From an uncultured Oscillospiraceae bacterium (GTDB lineage Bacteria; Bacillota; Clostridia; Oscillospirales; Oscillospiraceae), in contig CAAEOT010000035.1 of the NCBI GenBank assembly GCA_900757655.1, positions 1 to 52,418 on the forward strand: a DNA stretch of 52,418 nucleotides, given 5' to 3'. How positions within the stretch are numbered: the stretch's first letter is position 1; the number at the start of each line of letters is the position of its first letter. The notes beneath the pieces are model-generated. The model ran no database searches. It was not told the origin of the DNA and saw nothing but the letters and a program-made list of their open reading frames with translations. Both the position numbers and the translations under genes were made by a program. Of the stretch, positions 41,052 to 49,067 are shown one piece after another.

Positions 41052-41080
41052 AGTATACACGATTTCAAAACTCTTGGCAA
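41052..41080 (-). promoter_or_regulatory. Promoter of the EF-G-like gene
   Basis: Minus-strand TTGCCA and TATACT with 17-nt spacing, about 80 nt before the start, within the gap after the P-type-ATPase-like gene. Confidence 0.65.
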
Positions 41081-41096
41081 TCATAAATATGAAAAC

Positions 41097-43541
41097 TCAG
41101 CGTTTCAGGCTGAAATTCAGCAAAATGACCGGAACGAGCCACAGACCCATGTACACCAGGAGGTTGCCGACGGTGGCGGAATCGAACGCGCCGATGGCAC
41201 ACAGGGCGAACATCAGCACGACGCCGATGACCGTGCACAGCAGCGCGAGAATGACGCAGATGCGCACTGTTGCGTACAGCTGGCGGCCGAGACCAGCGAT
41301 GCTCACGAGCGGGCCGAGACCGTCGCGCGCCACGATGCCGGCGGTCTGCGTGTAGTCGGACGGTTCCGCTGCCGACATGGCATAGCGCTTGGAGTAGGCC
41401 GGGAAGTCAAAGCCGTCGGTGGACATCTTGAACTTCTGGCTGAGCATCAGCGGCGTGATGTTAAAGTCACGCACGGCGAAGATCGGCGCGATCTTCGTGC
41501 GCAGCAGGCCGAAGAGCGCGTTCTGCACCGACTGCACCGGCACATACTTGATCTTGAAACTGGCGACGAACAGACCGTTAATCGATGTGAACACGGCATT
41601 TTTCGCGTTGAGCTGCTGCGGCAGGTGCACGCCCTTGAGGTTCATGAAGGCACTGCTGCCGACGAGCACTTCCTCGCCGTTGACGAGGGCGGTCAGGCCG
41701 CCGCTTTCGTTGCAGGTGAAGGATTCGACCGGCATGAGTGTGCAGTTGTTGCGCTGCATGAGATCGGTGAACACGGTGGCAAGGCAGCTGCCGGAGGCAA
41801 CGATCACGCTGCCGGTATAGGAGATGACCTTGTCCGGGAACGCACCGTCGAGGATGCGGATATCCTCGATCGAGATGTTGCGCGCGGTGAACAGATCCTT
41901 ATCCGTGACGATCAGGTGCTTGCTGCGGCCAATGTCGCTCGCGCCGCTCCAGCCGGCGATGGCGCTGCCGGTGCGAGCGAGCTTGCGCGCGGCGGTCCGG
42001 AACGGGACTGCGAATGCCACGAGCGCCGCAAACGGCGCGCACGGCGCGGTGACGGCGGCAAACACATGCAGGATGCTGGCATAATCGCCGCTGAGGATCG
42101 TGGCCAGCAGGCCGAGGATCACGGACGCGGCGATCAGATACGGCGCGAGCGAGGCATAGATCGTGTCGGCCGGGCCGGCCTCCTCGCTGCGGTGGATGAA
42201 GCCCGCGGTGCCGCGCTTGGACTTGAGCACGGTGATGCTGTCTTTGACGACCTCACTGTCCGCACTGACGGTGTAGGGGTTCTTGTCGACCGCGAGCGTG
42301 CGGAACGTGGACTTGAAGCCGCGGCAGGTGTTCAGCGCGCTCCACAGGCAGCAGGCCACGGCAAACGCGGACACGGCACAAAACGGCAGGCCGACGGCGT
42401 CTGACCCCGTGGCAGCCAGCACGACCGCATCGAGCGCGGAAAAGATACAGTTGAGAAACACGAGCGATTCCAGCCCCGGCGTGCGGCGCACGAGGTTGAA
42501 AAAGCCGTTAGTAATGACGTCCAGACCGATGAGCATTACGGTCAGCTGCATCATCAGGCACACGAGCGCCGCAACGGACGGGCTGCTCTTGAGCACGCCG
42601 AACACCGGCAGTCCGAGCGAGATGTAGATCAGCGGGATGCAGACGATCATGGCCGCCCGGCAGCGGAAGCGCAGGGATTTGACCTGGCCGCCGTAATACC
42701 GTGCTGCGTCCTCGGCGTCCGGTTCCGGGCCGAGGTCCTCCTCGGCGTCGGCCGAGGCGTGCACGGCGCTGTTATGTTCGCGGATGCGGTAGGCCACGGC
42801 GGCGAGCCGGGCCATGAGCGGATTGAGCACCGTGTCCTGAAAGCTGCGGCGCGCAGGGCCATCCGTACCGTCGTCCGCGGCGGTGTAGTCACCGGCGCGG
42901 GCGTAGGATGCGTGCCCGGCCGCACTGTCATCCATGCCTTCTTCCGTGACGGCCTGAAACACGCGCGTCGGCTCCTCCGGCTCCGGCTCCGGCTCCGGGT
43001 CATACAGGCCCTCCGGCACCTCCGGCGGGGCGGAGACGGGGATGGCGGCGTCCTCTGCCGGGGGCTCCTCTTCCGGCTCCACCGGCTCATCCGGCACGAC
43101 CTCCGAGAGCTTCGAGGCGAAATGCTTCAGCCCCGAAATGCCTTTCTTGGCCAGACGCTTGGCATTGGCCTTCGTCTCGTTCCACTTTTCGATTTCTTCC
43201 TCGGTCGCGTGGTCGCGCTGGCGCTTCGGCTGATAGCGCTTGACGTCGTGGTCTTCGTGCGGCGGGGCGTCCGGCGCGTCTGTGCCGGCCTCCGGAGTGA
43301 TATCCTCCAGCGCACTGTCGAGCTCGGCGGACATGAGTATGTCTTCGGCCGCGGCATCCTCGGCCTCTTCTTCCTCGATCATTTCCGCCGTGACGGGCCG
43401 GCTGCGATAGGCCGGCTGCGGACGGGGTGCAGGGGCATCCGTCTGAAAATCCTTATATTCGTCCAGAATGGATTCCAGGGAGAATTCTTCGGCGTCCAGA
43501 TCGAAAGAAACGTCCTCTGGCGAGCGATCAAATTGGTCCAT
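41097..43541 (-). CDS. P-type ATPase-like membrane protein lacking the phosphorylation motif
   Basis: Protein of 814 residues. Residues 1-250 are acidic and low-complexity (Pro/Glu-rich), likely disordered and cytoplasmic. From about residue 268 several hydrophobic helices follow, and a segment APCAPFAALVAFAVPF aligns with the PCAL-x-x-A-x-P motif that precedes the catalytic loop of heavy-metal P-type ATPases. The phosphorylation motif DKTGT is replaced by DKDLF (about residue 547), no GDGxND hinge is seen, and the nucleotide domain is short. Two C-terminal helices close the protein. A pseudo-transporter or sensor role is inferred. AGGAG precedes the ATG; it follows rlmB after 38 nt. Confidence 0.72.
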   Translation of the reverse strand: MDQFDRSPEDVSFDLDAEEFSLESILDEYKDFQTDAPAPRPQPAYRSRPVTAEMIEEEEAEDAAAEDILMSAELDSALEDITPEAGTDAPDAPPHEDHDVKRYQPKRQRDHATEEEIEKWNETKANAKRLAKKGISGLKHFASKLSEVVPDEPVEPEEEPPAEDAAIPVSAPPEVPEGLYDPEPEPEPEEPTRVFQAVTEEGMDDSAAGHASYARAGDYTAADDGTDGPARRSFQDTVLNPLMARLAAVAYRIREHNSAVHASADAEEDLGPEPDAEDAARYYGGQVKSLRFRCRAAMIVCIPLIYISLGLPVFGVLKSSPSVAALVCLMMQLTVMLIGLDVITNGFFNLVRRTPGLESLVFLNCIFSALDAVVLAATGSDAVGLPFCAVSAFAVACCLWSALNTCRGFKSTFRTLAVDKNPYTVSADSEVVKDSITVLKSKRGTAGFIHRSEEAGPADTIYASLAPYLIAASVILGLLATILSGDYASILHVFAAVTAPCAPFAALVAFAVPFRTAARKLARTGSAIAGWSGASDIGRSKHLIVTDKDLFTARNISIEDIRILDGAFPDKVISYTGSVIVASGSCLATVFTDLMQRNNCTLMPVESFTCNESGGLTALVNGEEVLVGSSAFMNLKGVHLPQQLNAKNAVFTSINGLFVASFKIKYVPVQSVQNALFGLLRTKIAPIFAVRDFNITPLMLSQKFKMSTDGFDFPAYSKRYAMSAAEPSDYTQTAGIVARDGLGPLVSIAGLGRQLYATVRICVILALLCTVIGVVLMFALCAIGAFDSATVGNLLVYMGLWLVPVILLNFSLKR

Positions 43542-43579
43542 ATGGTCAACTCCTTTTTATAGCGTAGGGGTGCGGGCGT

Positions 43580-44344
43580 TCAGCTCCGCTGACGCAGCGC
43601 CTCATAGAGCAGCACGGCTGCGGCCGCAGATGCGTTGAGCGAGGAGATCTGCCCGCGCAGCGGAATGCTGACGAGAAAATCGCATTTTTCCCGTACCAGA
43701 CGGCTGATGCCGTCGCCCTCCGACCCGATGACGATGCAGGCCGGGCCGGTCAGGTCCGTTTTCCACAGCTCGTTCGTGCCCTCGGCGGCGGCGCCATAGA
43801 TCCAGAGGCCGTTTTTCTTGAGCGTCTCGATCGCGGCGGCGAGATTCGGCACGCGCGCGACGGCCATGTGCTCAAGCGCTCCGGCGGACGCCTTGTCTAC
43901 AACGGCGGTCAGCCCTGCGCTGCGGCGCTTCGGGATGATGACGCCGTGTGCGCCGACGCACTCGGCCGTGCGGATGATGGCGCCGAGGTTGTGCGGGTCG
44001 GAGATCTCGTCGCACAGCACGAGAAACGGCGCCTCGCCGCGCTCGGCTGCGATGGCGAGCATATCCTCGATCGTGCTGTATTCCTTGACGGCGCACAGCG
44101 CAATCACACCCTGATGCGCGTGTGTCTGGCTCATGGCGTCGAGTTTGCGGCGGTCGGCCTCCGTGACGACGATACCGGCGCTGCGCGCCTTCGAGGCGAT
44201 GTGCCCGAGCGTCTTGTCTACGTCGCCCTTGGCGATGAAAATTTTATCGATCGTGCGGCCCGCGCGCAGGGCCTCCATGACCGCGTTGCGGCCCTCGATC
44301 AGATCATTGCGCGCTTCTGTTTCAAATTCCTGTATTTGTTCCAT
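43580..44344 (-). CDS. rlmB: 23S rRNA 2'-O-methyltransferase, TrmH/RlmB family
   Basis: SPOUT-class enzyme of 254 residues that methylates a ribose in 23S rRNA. An N-terminal substrate-binding domain (LIEGRNAVMEALRAGR) leads to the knotted C-terminal domain with motif 1 DEISDPHNLGAIIRTAECVGA, motif 2 CIVIGSEGDGISR and motif 3 IPLRGQISSLNASAAAAVLLYE, where the deep knot binds SAM. Full family length. In many clostridia it lies next to cysS and mrnC, absent here. No strong ribosome site; the first ATG is taken because translation begins with the conserved EGRN distance. Confidence 0.92.
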   Translation of the reverse strand: MEQIQEFETEARNDLIEGRNAVMEALRAGRTIDKIFIAKGDVDKTLGHIASKARSAGIVVTEADRRKLDAMSQTHAHQGVIALCAVKEYSTIEDMLAIAAERGEAPFLVLCDEISDPHNLGAIIRTAECVGAHGVIIPKRRSAGLTAVVDKASAGALEHMAVARVPNLAAAIETLKKNGLWIYGAAAEGTNELWKTDLTGPACIVIGSEGDGISRLVREKCDFLVSIPLRGQISSLNASAAAAVLLYEALRQRS

Positions 44345-44500
44345 AATATACCCATACCTTGCGACATAATAATACAGATATCATCATACCACACGATCAC
44401 CCATTAAGAAAGCACAAATTGCGATTCCGGATATTTTTTTATGGACTTTACGGTTTTAAGAAGGTATCATGGACATACGTTGTATTTACGGAGGAACCCC

Positions 44501-45349
44501 ATGAGAAAACTGATGAACAAAATCGACCGGTTTTGCTATGCGCATCCGCGCTTTGGTATCCCGAACCTGATGCTGATCATCGTCATCGGCAACGCGGCTG
44601 TCTGGCTGCTGACGAAAATGGACACGACCGGGCAGCTCGTTTCGCTTTTGAGCGGCTCGGCACAGGGCATCCTGCACGGGCAGGTCTGGCGGCTTGTGAC
44701 GTATGTGTTCGTGCCGACGGAGGCCAGCCCCATCTGGCTGCTGGTGATGCTGTATTTTTATTATTGGATCGGCTCGTGTCTCGAGCGCGAGTGGGGCAAC
44801 GGCAAATTCACGATCTATTATGTGAGCGGTATGCTGCTCACGGCGATCTACGGCGTGGTGCTCTCGGCCATCCTCGGGCGCGACGTGATCGTCTCGACCA
44901 CGTATCTGAACCTGTCCATGTTTTTTGCCTTTGCCACGCTCTATCCGGATATGCAGGTGCTGCTGTTTTTCATTATCCCGATCAAGGTGAAGTATCTGGC
45001 GTATGTGGATGCGGCGCTGTTCGTGCTCGGCATCATCACGACGGCGTTCCCGCTGAACCTGCTGCCGGTGGTGGCGGTGCTCAATTATCTGGTCTACTGC
45101 GGCGACTGGCTGTTTGACTTTTTCCGTCCGTCGCATGTGCGCCAGCGGCAGAAAACGGTGAACTTCAAGCGCGAGGCCCGGCGCATCCAGCGCGAGCAGG
45201 CAAACAAGCCCTATCATTATAAATGCGCCGTCTGCGGCCGCACAGACACGGACTATCCGGAGCTGGAGTTCCGTTACTGCTCGCGTTGCGTGGGCTATCA
45301 CTGCTTCTGCCAGGATCACATCAACAACCATGTCCATTTCACGGAGTGA
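44501..45349 (+). CDS. Rhomboid-like membrane protein with zinc-finger tail
   Basis: Integral membrane protein of 282 residues. Six helices are visible (from NLMLIIVIGNAAVWLL to LLPVVAVLNYLVY) in the rhomboid pattern, including the WRLVTYVFVP stretch after helix 1 that is typical of rhomboids. The GxSG serine motif expected in helix 4 is absent (YLNLSMFFAFATL there), so protease activity is unlikely. The cytoplasmic tail is basic and ends with a zinc-binding-type CAVCG...CSRC...CFCQDH module. GGAGG lies 6 nt before the ATG. It is cotranscribed with the DapF-like gene (7 nt gap). Confidence 0.75.
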   Translation: MRKLMNKIDRFCYAHPRFGIPNLMLIIVIGNAAVWLLTKMDTTGQLVSLLSGSAQGILHGQVWRLVTYVFVPTEASPIWLLVMLYFYYWIGSCLEREWGNGKFTIYYVSGMLLTAIYGVVLSAILGRDVIVSTTYLNLSMFFAFATLYPDMQVLLFFIIPIKVKYLAYVDAALFVLGIITTAFPLNLLPVVAVLNYLVYCGDWLFDFFRPSHVRQRQKTVNFKREARRIQREQANKPYHYKCAVCGRTDTDYPELEFRYCSRCVGYHCFCQDHINNHVHFTE

Positions 45350-45355
45350 CCCACC

Positions 45356-46180
45356 ATGCAGACCACGGAGATAAAAAAAGACTATGCCGTCGCGGTGCTC
45401 GACCCGGCGGGCAACGTCACGGCGCTGGTGCTCTCGGACGTGCCAGCGGCGGAGCGCGTACAGGTCGCGGCGCGTCTGCTGCGTCTGCCGGAGCTGCACA
45501 TTGAGCAGGCCGCGTTTCTGACCGCGCCGCGCTGCGGCGGGGAGATCCGGCTGGAGATGATGGGCGGCGAGTTTTGCGGCAATGCGCTGCGCTGTGCGGG
45601 CTTTTATCACGCGCTGCGCACCGGCGCGCAGGGCAAGACCTGCGTCTTTGCCGAGATCAGCGGAGCAGAGGGTGTCCAGCCGGTCATGGCGGACACGGCG
45701 GCGGGGGAGGCGTCCACGGTGATGCCGCTGCCGCGTGCGGTGCATCCGGCCGATTGGCCGGATGTGCAGGCCGTGTGCGTGACGTTCGACGGCATCACGC
45801 ACTTCGTCATCGACTGCGCGCAGCCGGACGATGCGCTCGTGCAGCGGGCCATCGCCGCTGCGCCGGAAGCGAGCGCCGTCGGCGCCGTGTTTCTCGACCG
45901 GGCGGCCGGCAGCATCCGGCCGGTCGTGTTCGTGCGCGAGACCGGCTCCTGCGTCGCGGAGACGAGCTGCGCCTCCGGCAGCGTCGCGGCAGCCGTGGTG
46001 CTCACGGCGGACTTTGCCGACGGCATCACGGAGATCGGCATCGGCCAGCCGGGCGGTACGCTGGAGGTCGGTGTGCAGCGTACCCATGGCGCGGTGACGG
46101 GGCTGTCCATCGGCGGCCCGGTGCGTTTGGCGCAAACGCTGACCGTCACGCTGACGGATGCGGCGGCCGCGCCGTGTTAA
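45356..46180 (+). CDS. Diaminopimelate-epimerase-like amino-acid racemase
   Basis: Cofactor-independent epimerase fold of 274 residues. Both catalytic cysteine motifs are seen: MMGGEFCGNALRCAG (first Cys near residue 75) and ETSCASGSVAAAVVL (second Cys near residue 205). It is shorter and more divergent than housekeeping DapF, and no lysine-pathway gene is near; the architecture also fits CntK-type histidine racemases. The substrate is therefore left open. GGAG in the tail of the upstream gene serves as ribosome site. Membrane-protein partner upstream and a small zinc-ribbon gene downstream do not settle its pathway. Confidence 0.78.
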   Translation: MQTTEIKKDYAVAVLDPAGNVTALVLSDVPAAERVQVAARLLRLPELHIEQAAFLTAPRCGGEIRLEMMGGEFCGNALRCAGFYHALRTGAQGKTCVFAEISGAEGVQPVMADTAAGEASTVMPLPRAVHPADWPDVQAVCVTFDGITHFVIDCAQPDDALVQRAIAAAPEASAVGAVFLDRAAGSIRPVVFVRETGSCVAETSCASGSVAAAVVLTADFADGITEIGIGQPGGTLEVGVQRTHGAVTGLSIGGPVRLAQTLTVTLTDAAAAPC

Positions 46181-46273
46181 TTCGTAAACTATGCTTGCAT
46201 ATTTGCGCACAATCATGTAGCATATTGTAAGATATTGCGCAGGGAATTGTACATATGGAGAGGAGAATGTGTG

Positions 46274-46513
46274 ATGAAATGTCCCCGCTGCGGTCATGAA
46301 ATGACGCTGGATACCCATCGGAAGTATGCGCTGAATATGTGCTACGAGTGCGGCTATATCGAAGGCCGTCTGATCGACCCTGAGAAGAAGGGCGAGACGA
46401 ACTTTGAGCGCATGAAAAAGCTCAACTTCAACGAAATGGTCGCGTTCCTGACCAAGGGTCTGAACCTGGACGAGGCCAAGCTGGCCGACTGGCTGGACGA
46501 CGAGGTCAAGTGA
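46274..46513 (+). CDS. Small zinc-ribbon protein
   Basis: 79 residues. CPRCG near the N-terminus and CYECG about 20 residues later form a single zinc ribbon; the C-terminal half is an acidic helical tail (DEAKLADWLDDEVK). A nucleic-acid or protein-binding adaptor role is plausible but not shown. GGAG lies 9 nt before the ATG. An own terminator follows. Confidence 0.75.
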   Translation: MKCPRCGHEMTLDTHRKYALNMCYECGYIEGRLIDPEKKGETNFERMKKLNFNEMVAFLTKGLNLDEAKLADWLDDEVK

Positions 46514-46532
46514 CCCGCACCACCGTATTTTG

Positions 46533-46570
46533 CACGCCGCGCCCGATACCGGGCGCGGCGTGTTTTTTTT
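46533..46570 (+). terminator. Terminator of the zinc-ribbon gene
   Basis: Stem CACGCCGCGCCCG/CGGGCGCGGCGTG with an ATAC loop and a long T-run. Confidence 0.92.
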
Positions 46571-46647
46571 ATGGAAGTGGGGAAGCAAATTGATGCATCC
46601 GACAAAGATTCTTCGAATTTTTCAACTTTTTTCGGCGAATGCGTGCC

Positions 46648-46676
46648 TTGACGCGCGCCGGATACGGGTGTTATCA
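46648..46676 (+). promoter_or_regulatory. Promoter of the Leu T-box transporter unit
   Basis: TTGACG and TTATCA with 17-nt spacing, just upstream of T-box stem I. Confidence 0.6.
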
Positions 46677-46689
46677 TCAAGCCATCAAA

Positions 46690-46966
46690 CGCGAAGACAC
46701 AGAGTAGTAAGCAGGAACGTCCTTTCAGAGAAGTGCCGGGTGGTGCGAGGCACAAAGCGTACAGACCTGCCGAACTGGCTGAACAGCGGCTGCGCTGAAC
46801 CATGAGTAGGTGCAGACGGGTGCGCCCGTTATTGTGCAGGGATATGATGGTATCCCGAGTGAGTGCGTCCCCGGATCGGGGGCGAAGAAGAGTGGTACCG
46901 CGGAGGGTTTTCGGCCTTTCGTCTCTTCTGCCAGAGGGCAGGAAAGACGGAGGGTTTTCTTTTTTC
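46690..46966 (+). promoter_or_regulatory. T-box riboswitch, probable leucine (CUG) specifier
   Basis: Stem I holds AGTAGTA on the 5' side with GCAGG/CCTGC above the specifier loop CGAACTGG. Counting as in the Asn T-box of this window (codon at positions 5-7 of an 8-nt loop, then a purine) gives CTG at 46775-46777, leucine; TGG (Trp) is one register away and less consistent. T-box AGTGGTACCGCGG is at 46891-46903, and a 10-bp terminator (46915-46954) ends in a T-run. Confidence 0.85.
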
Positions 46967-47008
46967 CTGCCAAACCATCAGACTACGCTTTTGCAGGAGA
47001 AACGAATC

Positions 47009-48244
47009 ATGAAAACCCGGACCAAAACCAGAACCATACCCAAGACCCCGTTTTTTGCCGCCTTTTCGGTCGGTGCGGTGCTGTTTTCCGCGCACGCCGG
47101 CGGCGGTTTTGCGACCGGCAACCAGGCCAACACCTATTACGTCGGCCTCGGCTGGGCCGGCATCGTGTCGGCCATCGTGGCCATGCTGCTGCTCACGCTC
47201 ACGATGCGCGAAGCCATGATCATGTACAATTCCCGCGGCCTGACGAGCTATAAGCAGCTGTTCGAGACGCTCTACCACCCCTTTGACAAGATCGAGTGGC
47301 TGTTCGAGATCTTTTTTTATATCATGGTGCTCATGGCCGTCGCGGCGGCCATCTCGGGCGCGGCCTCCGCGCTGCGGAGCTATTTCGGCGTGAACTATTA
47401 TCTCGGCGTCGTGGCCGTCGGCTGCCTCGTCCTGCTCCTGACCATTTTCGGCGCGGGCATCGTCCGCGCGGCGTCCACCTATATGGGTATCGCCATCCTC
47501 GTCACCGCCATCACCATCTACGCCATCGGCATTTTCAAGAGCGAGTCGCCGCTGTTCACGGTGCTCTCCGCGGACTTCCGAACGACCGGCTCTGCCAATG
47601 TCCCCAAAGCAATTTTTAACGCCTTCACCTATGCCGGCTTCCAGTGCGTCACGCTCCCGACCATGATCGCCTGCGGCACGACCATGCGCAGCAAGCAGGG
47701 GTGTGCCAAGGCCATGTGGATCTCCTTTGCCATGAACGCCGTTGCGCTCGTGCTCTCCGTGTTCATGCTCATCTGCTGGCGCGGCGTCTACACCGCCGTG
47801 GACGGCGGCACGACCATCCCCACGCTCACGGTCTGCAACGCCATGGGCATCCGCGCGCTCACCGCGGTTTACGGCGTCTGCCTCATGCTCTGCCTCATCT
47901 CTACGGGCGTGACGACGATCTTCGGCTTCGTCGCCCGCTTTGAGAAGCTGCCGATGTTCCGCGGCATCCAGTCTGCGCCGGTGCGCAGCGCCATCGTGTC
48001 CGCGTTTATCATCATTTTGTCCATGTCCATCTCCATGGCCGGCCTCACGAACATCATCAAGTACGGCTATGGTTACTGCGGCTATCTCGGCATCGCGGTC
48101 GTTCCGTTCCTGACCGTCGGCGTTTACAAAAACCGCAAGTATATCCGCGAGCACGGCCTTGCGCAGGGCTTTGCCGCCGCGCAGCCGGAGACCGAAGTGA
48201 CCGAAGCCGCGGCACCCGCCGCCGTCCCCGCCGCAGCAAAATAA
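47009..48244 (+). CDS. YkvI-type membrane transporter, APC-superfamily
   Basis: Integral membrane protein of 411 residues with about ten helices, in the YkvI family of amino-acid-transporter-like proteins. It opens with the family hallmark GAVLFSAHAGGGFATGNQ (the broken first helix of the LeuT fold), and shows helices such as IVSAIVAMLLLTLTM, LGVVAVGCLVLLLTIFGAGIV and IVSAFIIILSMSISMAGL. The T-box specifier suggests import or export of leucine or a related amino acid, which is inference. The ATG at MKTRTK has AGGAG upstream; the longer reading would pass through the T-box. The tail is Ala/Glu-rich and cytoplasmic. Confidence 0.86.
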   Translation: MKTRTKTRTIPKTPFFAAFSVGAVLFSAHAGGGFATGNQANTYYVGLGWAGIVSAIVAMLLLTLTMREAMIMYNSRGLTSYKQLFETLYHPFDKIEWLFEIFFYIMVLMAVAAAISGAASALRSYFGVNYYLGVVAVGCLVLLLTIFGAGIVRAASTYMGIAILVTAITIYAIGIFKSESPLFTVLSADFRTTGSANVPKAIFNAFTYAGFQCVTLPTMIACGTTMRSKQGCAKAMWISFAMNAVALVLSVFMLICWRGVYTAVDGGTTIPTLTVCNAMGIRALTAVYGVCLMLCLISTGVTTIFGFVARFEKLPMFRGIQSAPVRSAIVSAFIIILSMSISMAGLTNIIKYGYGYCGYLGIAVVPFLTVGVYKNRKYIREHGLAQGFAAAQPETEVTEAAAPAAVPAAAK

Positions 48245-48259
48245 TCTCATATGATAACA

Positions 48260-48301
48260 CACGTCCCGCAGCAGAGTTTCTGCTGCGGGACGTGCTTTTT
48301 T
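48260..48301 (+). terminator. Terminator of the transporter gene
   Basis: Stem CACGTCCCGCAGCAGA/TCTGCTGCGGGACGTG with a GTT loop and a T-run. The convergent lipoprotein gene ends just beyond. Confidence 0.92.
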
Positions 48302-48309
48302 GACCCTAT

Positions 48310-48819
48310 TTATGCTGCCGGTTCCCATTCGACTGTGTCGAGCACGGCCAGCAGCTGGTCGCCCTTATCTGCGAACCAGCCGGCGCCCGGATCGGCCCAG
48401 GCAACGATGCCGCTATTTTTGCCCTGGAAGCTGAGGAACGTCCAGTTTTTGCCGCCATCATAATACCCGGCGGAGACGCTGTCCCCGGCGAGCGTCATCG
48501 CTTCTTCCTTCAGACCCGTGCCGCACACGCCGAAGCTGTCCGACCAGTACAGCTGCACGCAGCTGTCCGAGCCGCTGCCCGGCCAGATCTTCACGCCGAA
48601 GTCGGTTTCCGAGCCATCGAGCGTCCCCTCGGGGCAGACTTCGTACTTCCAGCCATCCGGCACCTGCACGCGCAGCGTTCCGGCAGTCCCAGATGCAGTC
48701 ACGGTTTCGGCGGGCGCGGGTGTTGGCTGAGCTGCGGACGCGGTCCGGGTCCCGCAGCCGGCGGGGAGGAGGAACAGCAGGGCCAGGACCAGTGCGGGGA
48801 GCAGTCTTGCTTTTTTCAT
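48310..48819 (-). CDS. Putative lipoprotein
   Basis: Exported protein of 169 residues. N-terminus MKKARLLPALVLALLFLLPAGC carries a lipobox (LPAGC). After a Pro/Ala linker the body is beta-rich (LRVQVPDGWKYEVCPEG, CVQLYWSDSFGVCGTG) with three Cys besides the lipid-anchored one, and resembles small extracytoplasmic domains of unknown function in Oscillospiraceae. The start is at MKKARLL, with GGAAGGTGG upstream; the 60-codon longer reading is unlikely. Divergent from the methionine-synthase-like pseudogene. Confidence 0.75.
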   Translation of the reverse strand: MKKARLLPALVLALLFLLPAGCGTRTASAAQPTPAPAETVTASGTAGTLRVQVPDGWKYEVCPEGTLDGSETDFGVKIWPGSGSDSCVQLYWSDSFGVCGTGLKEEAMTLAGDSVSAGYYDGGKNWTFLSFQGKNSGIVAWADPGAGWFADKGDQLLAVLDTVEWEPAA

Positions 48820-48879
48820 AAATAACCACCTTCCTTTACCCGAAAAGACGGTGCTTATGGAAAAAGGTTCCGCGTGTAT

Positions 48880-48905
48880 TCCGCGCATAGGAAATGCGCC
48901 GCGGA
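48880..48905 (-). repeat. Hairpin in the leader of the lipoprotein gene
   Basis: Inverted repeat of about 10 bp (TCCGCGCAT and near-complement around a short loop), 60 nt upstream of the lipoprotein start. On the minus strand a CTTTTTCC follows some 15 nt later. It is perhaps an attenuator. The gap 48906-49067 otherwise shows only a TATAAT at 49010 serving the downstream pseudogene. Confidence 0.4.
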
Positions 48906-49067
48906 TTCCGGTATTCTGACTTCCGTATTTGTTGACATCTGGCAAGATGTTCCGATTCCCTACCGTAAAAATAGGCGGCATCACGATGGATAGCCGCACT
49001 CAGAGACTGTATAATGGTTTTGCATGGAAGACACAAATAAGTAAAAATATATAAAGGAGCGTTTCTC

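Noticed and set aside
48906..49067. SAM riboswitch (S-box) upstream of the methionine-synthase-like pseudogene
   Set aside because: Only a short GCGGC/GCCGC stem is present; the conserved S-box core and a terminator are absent.
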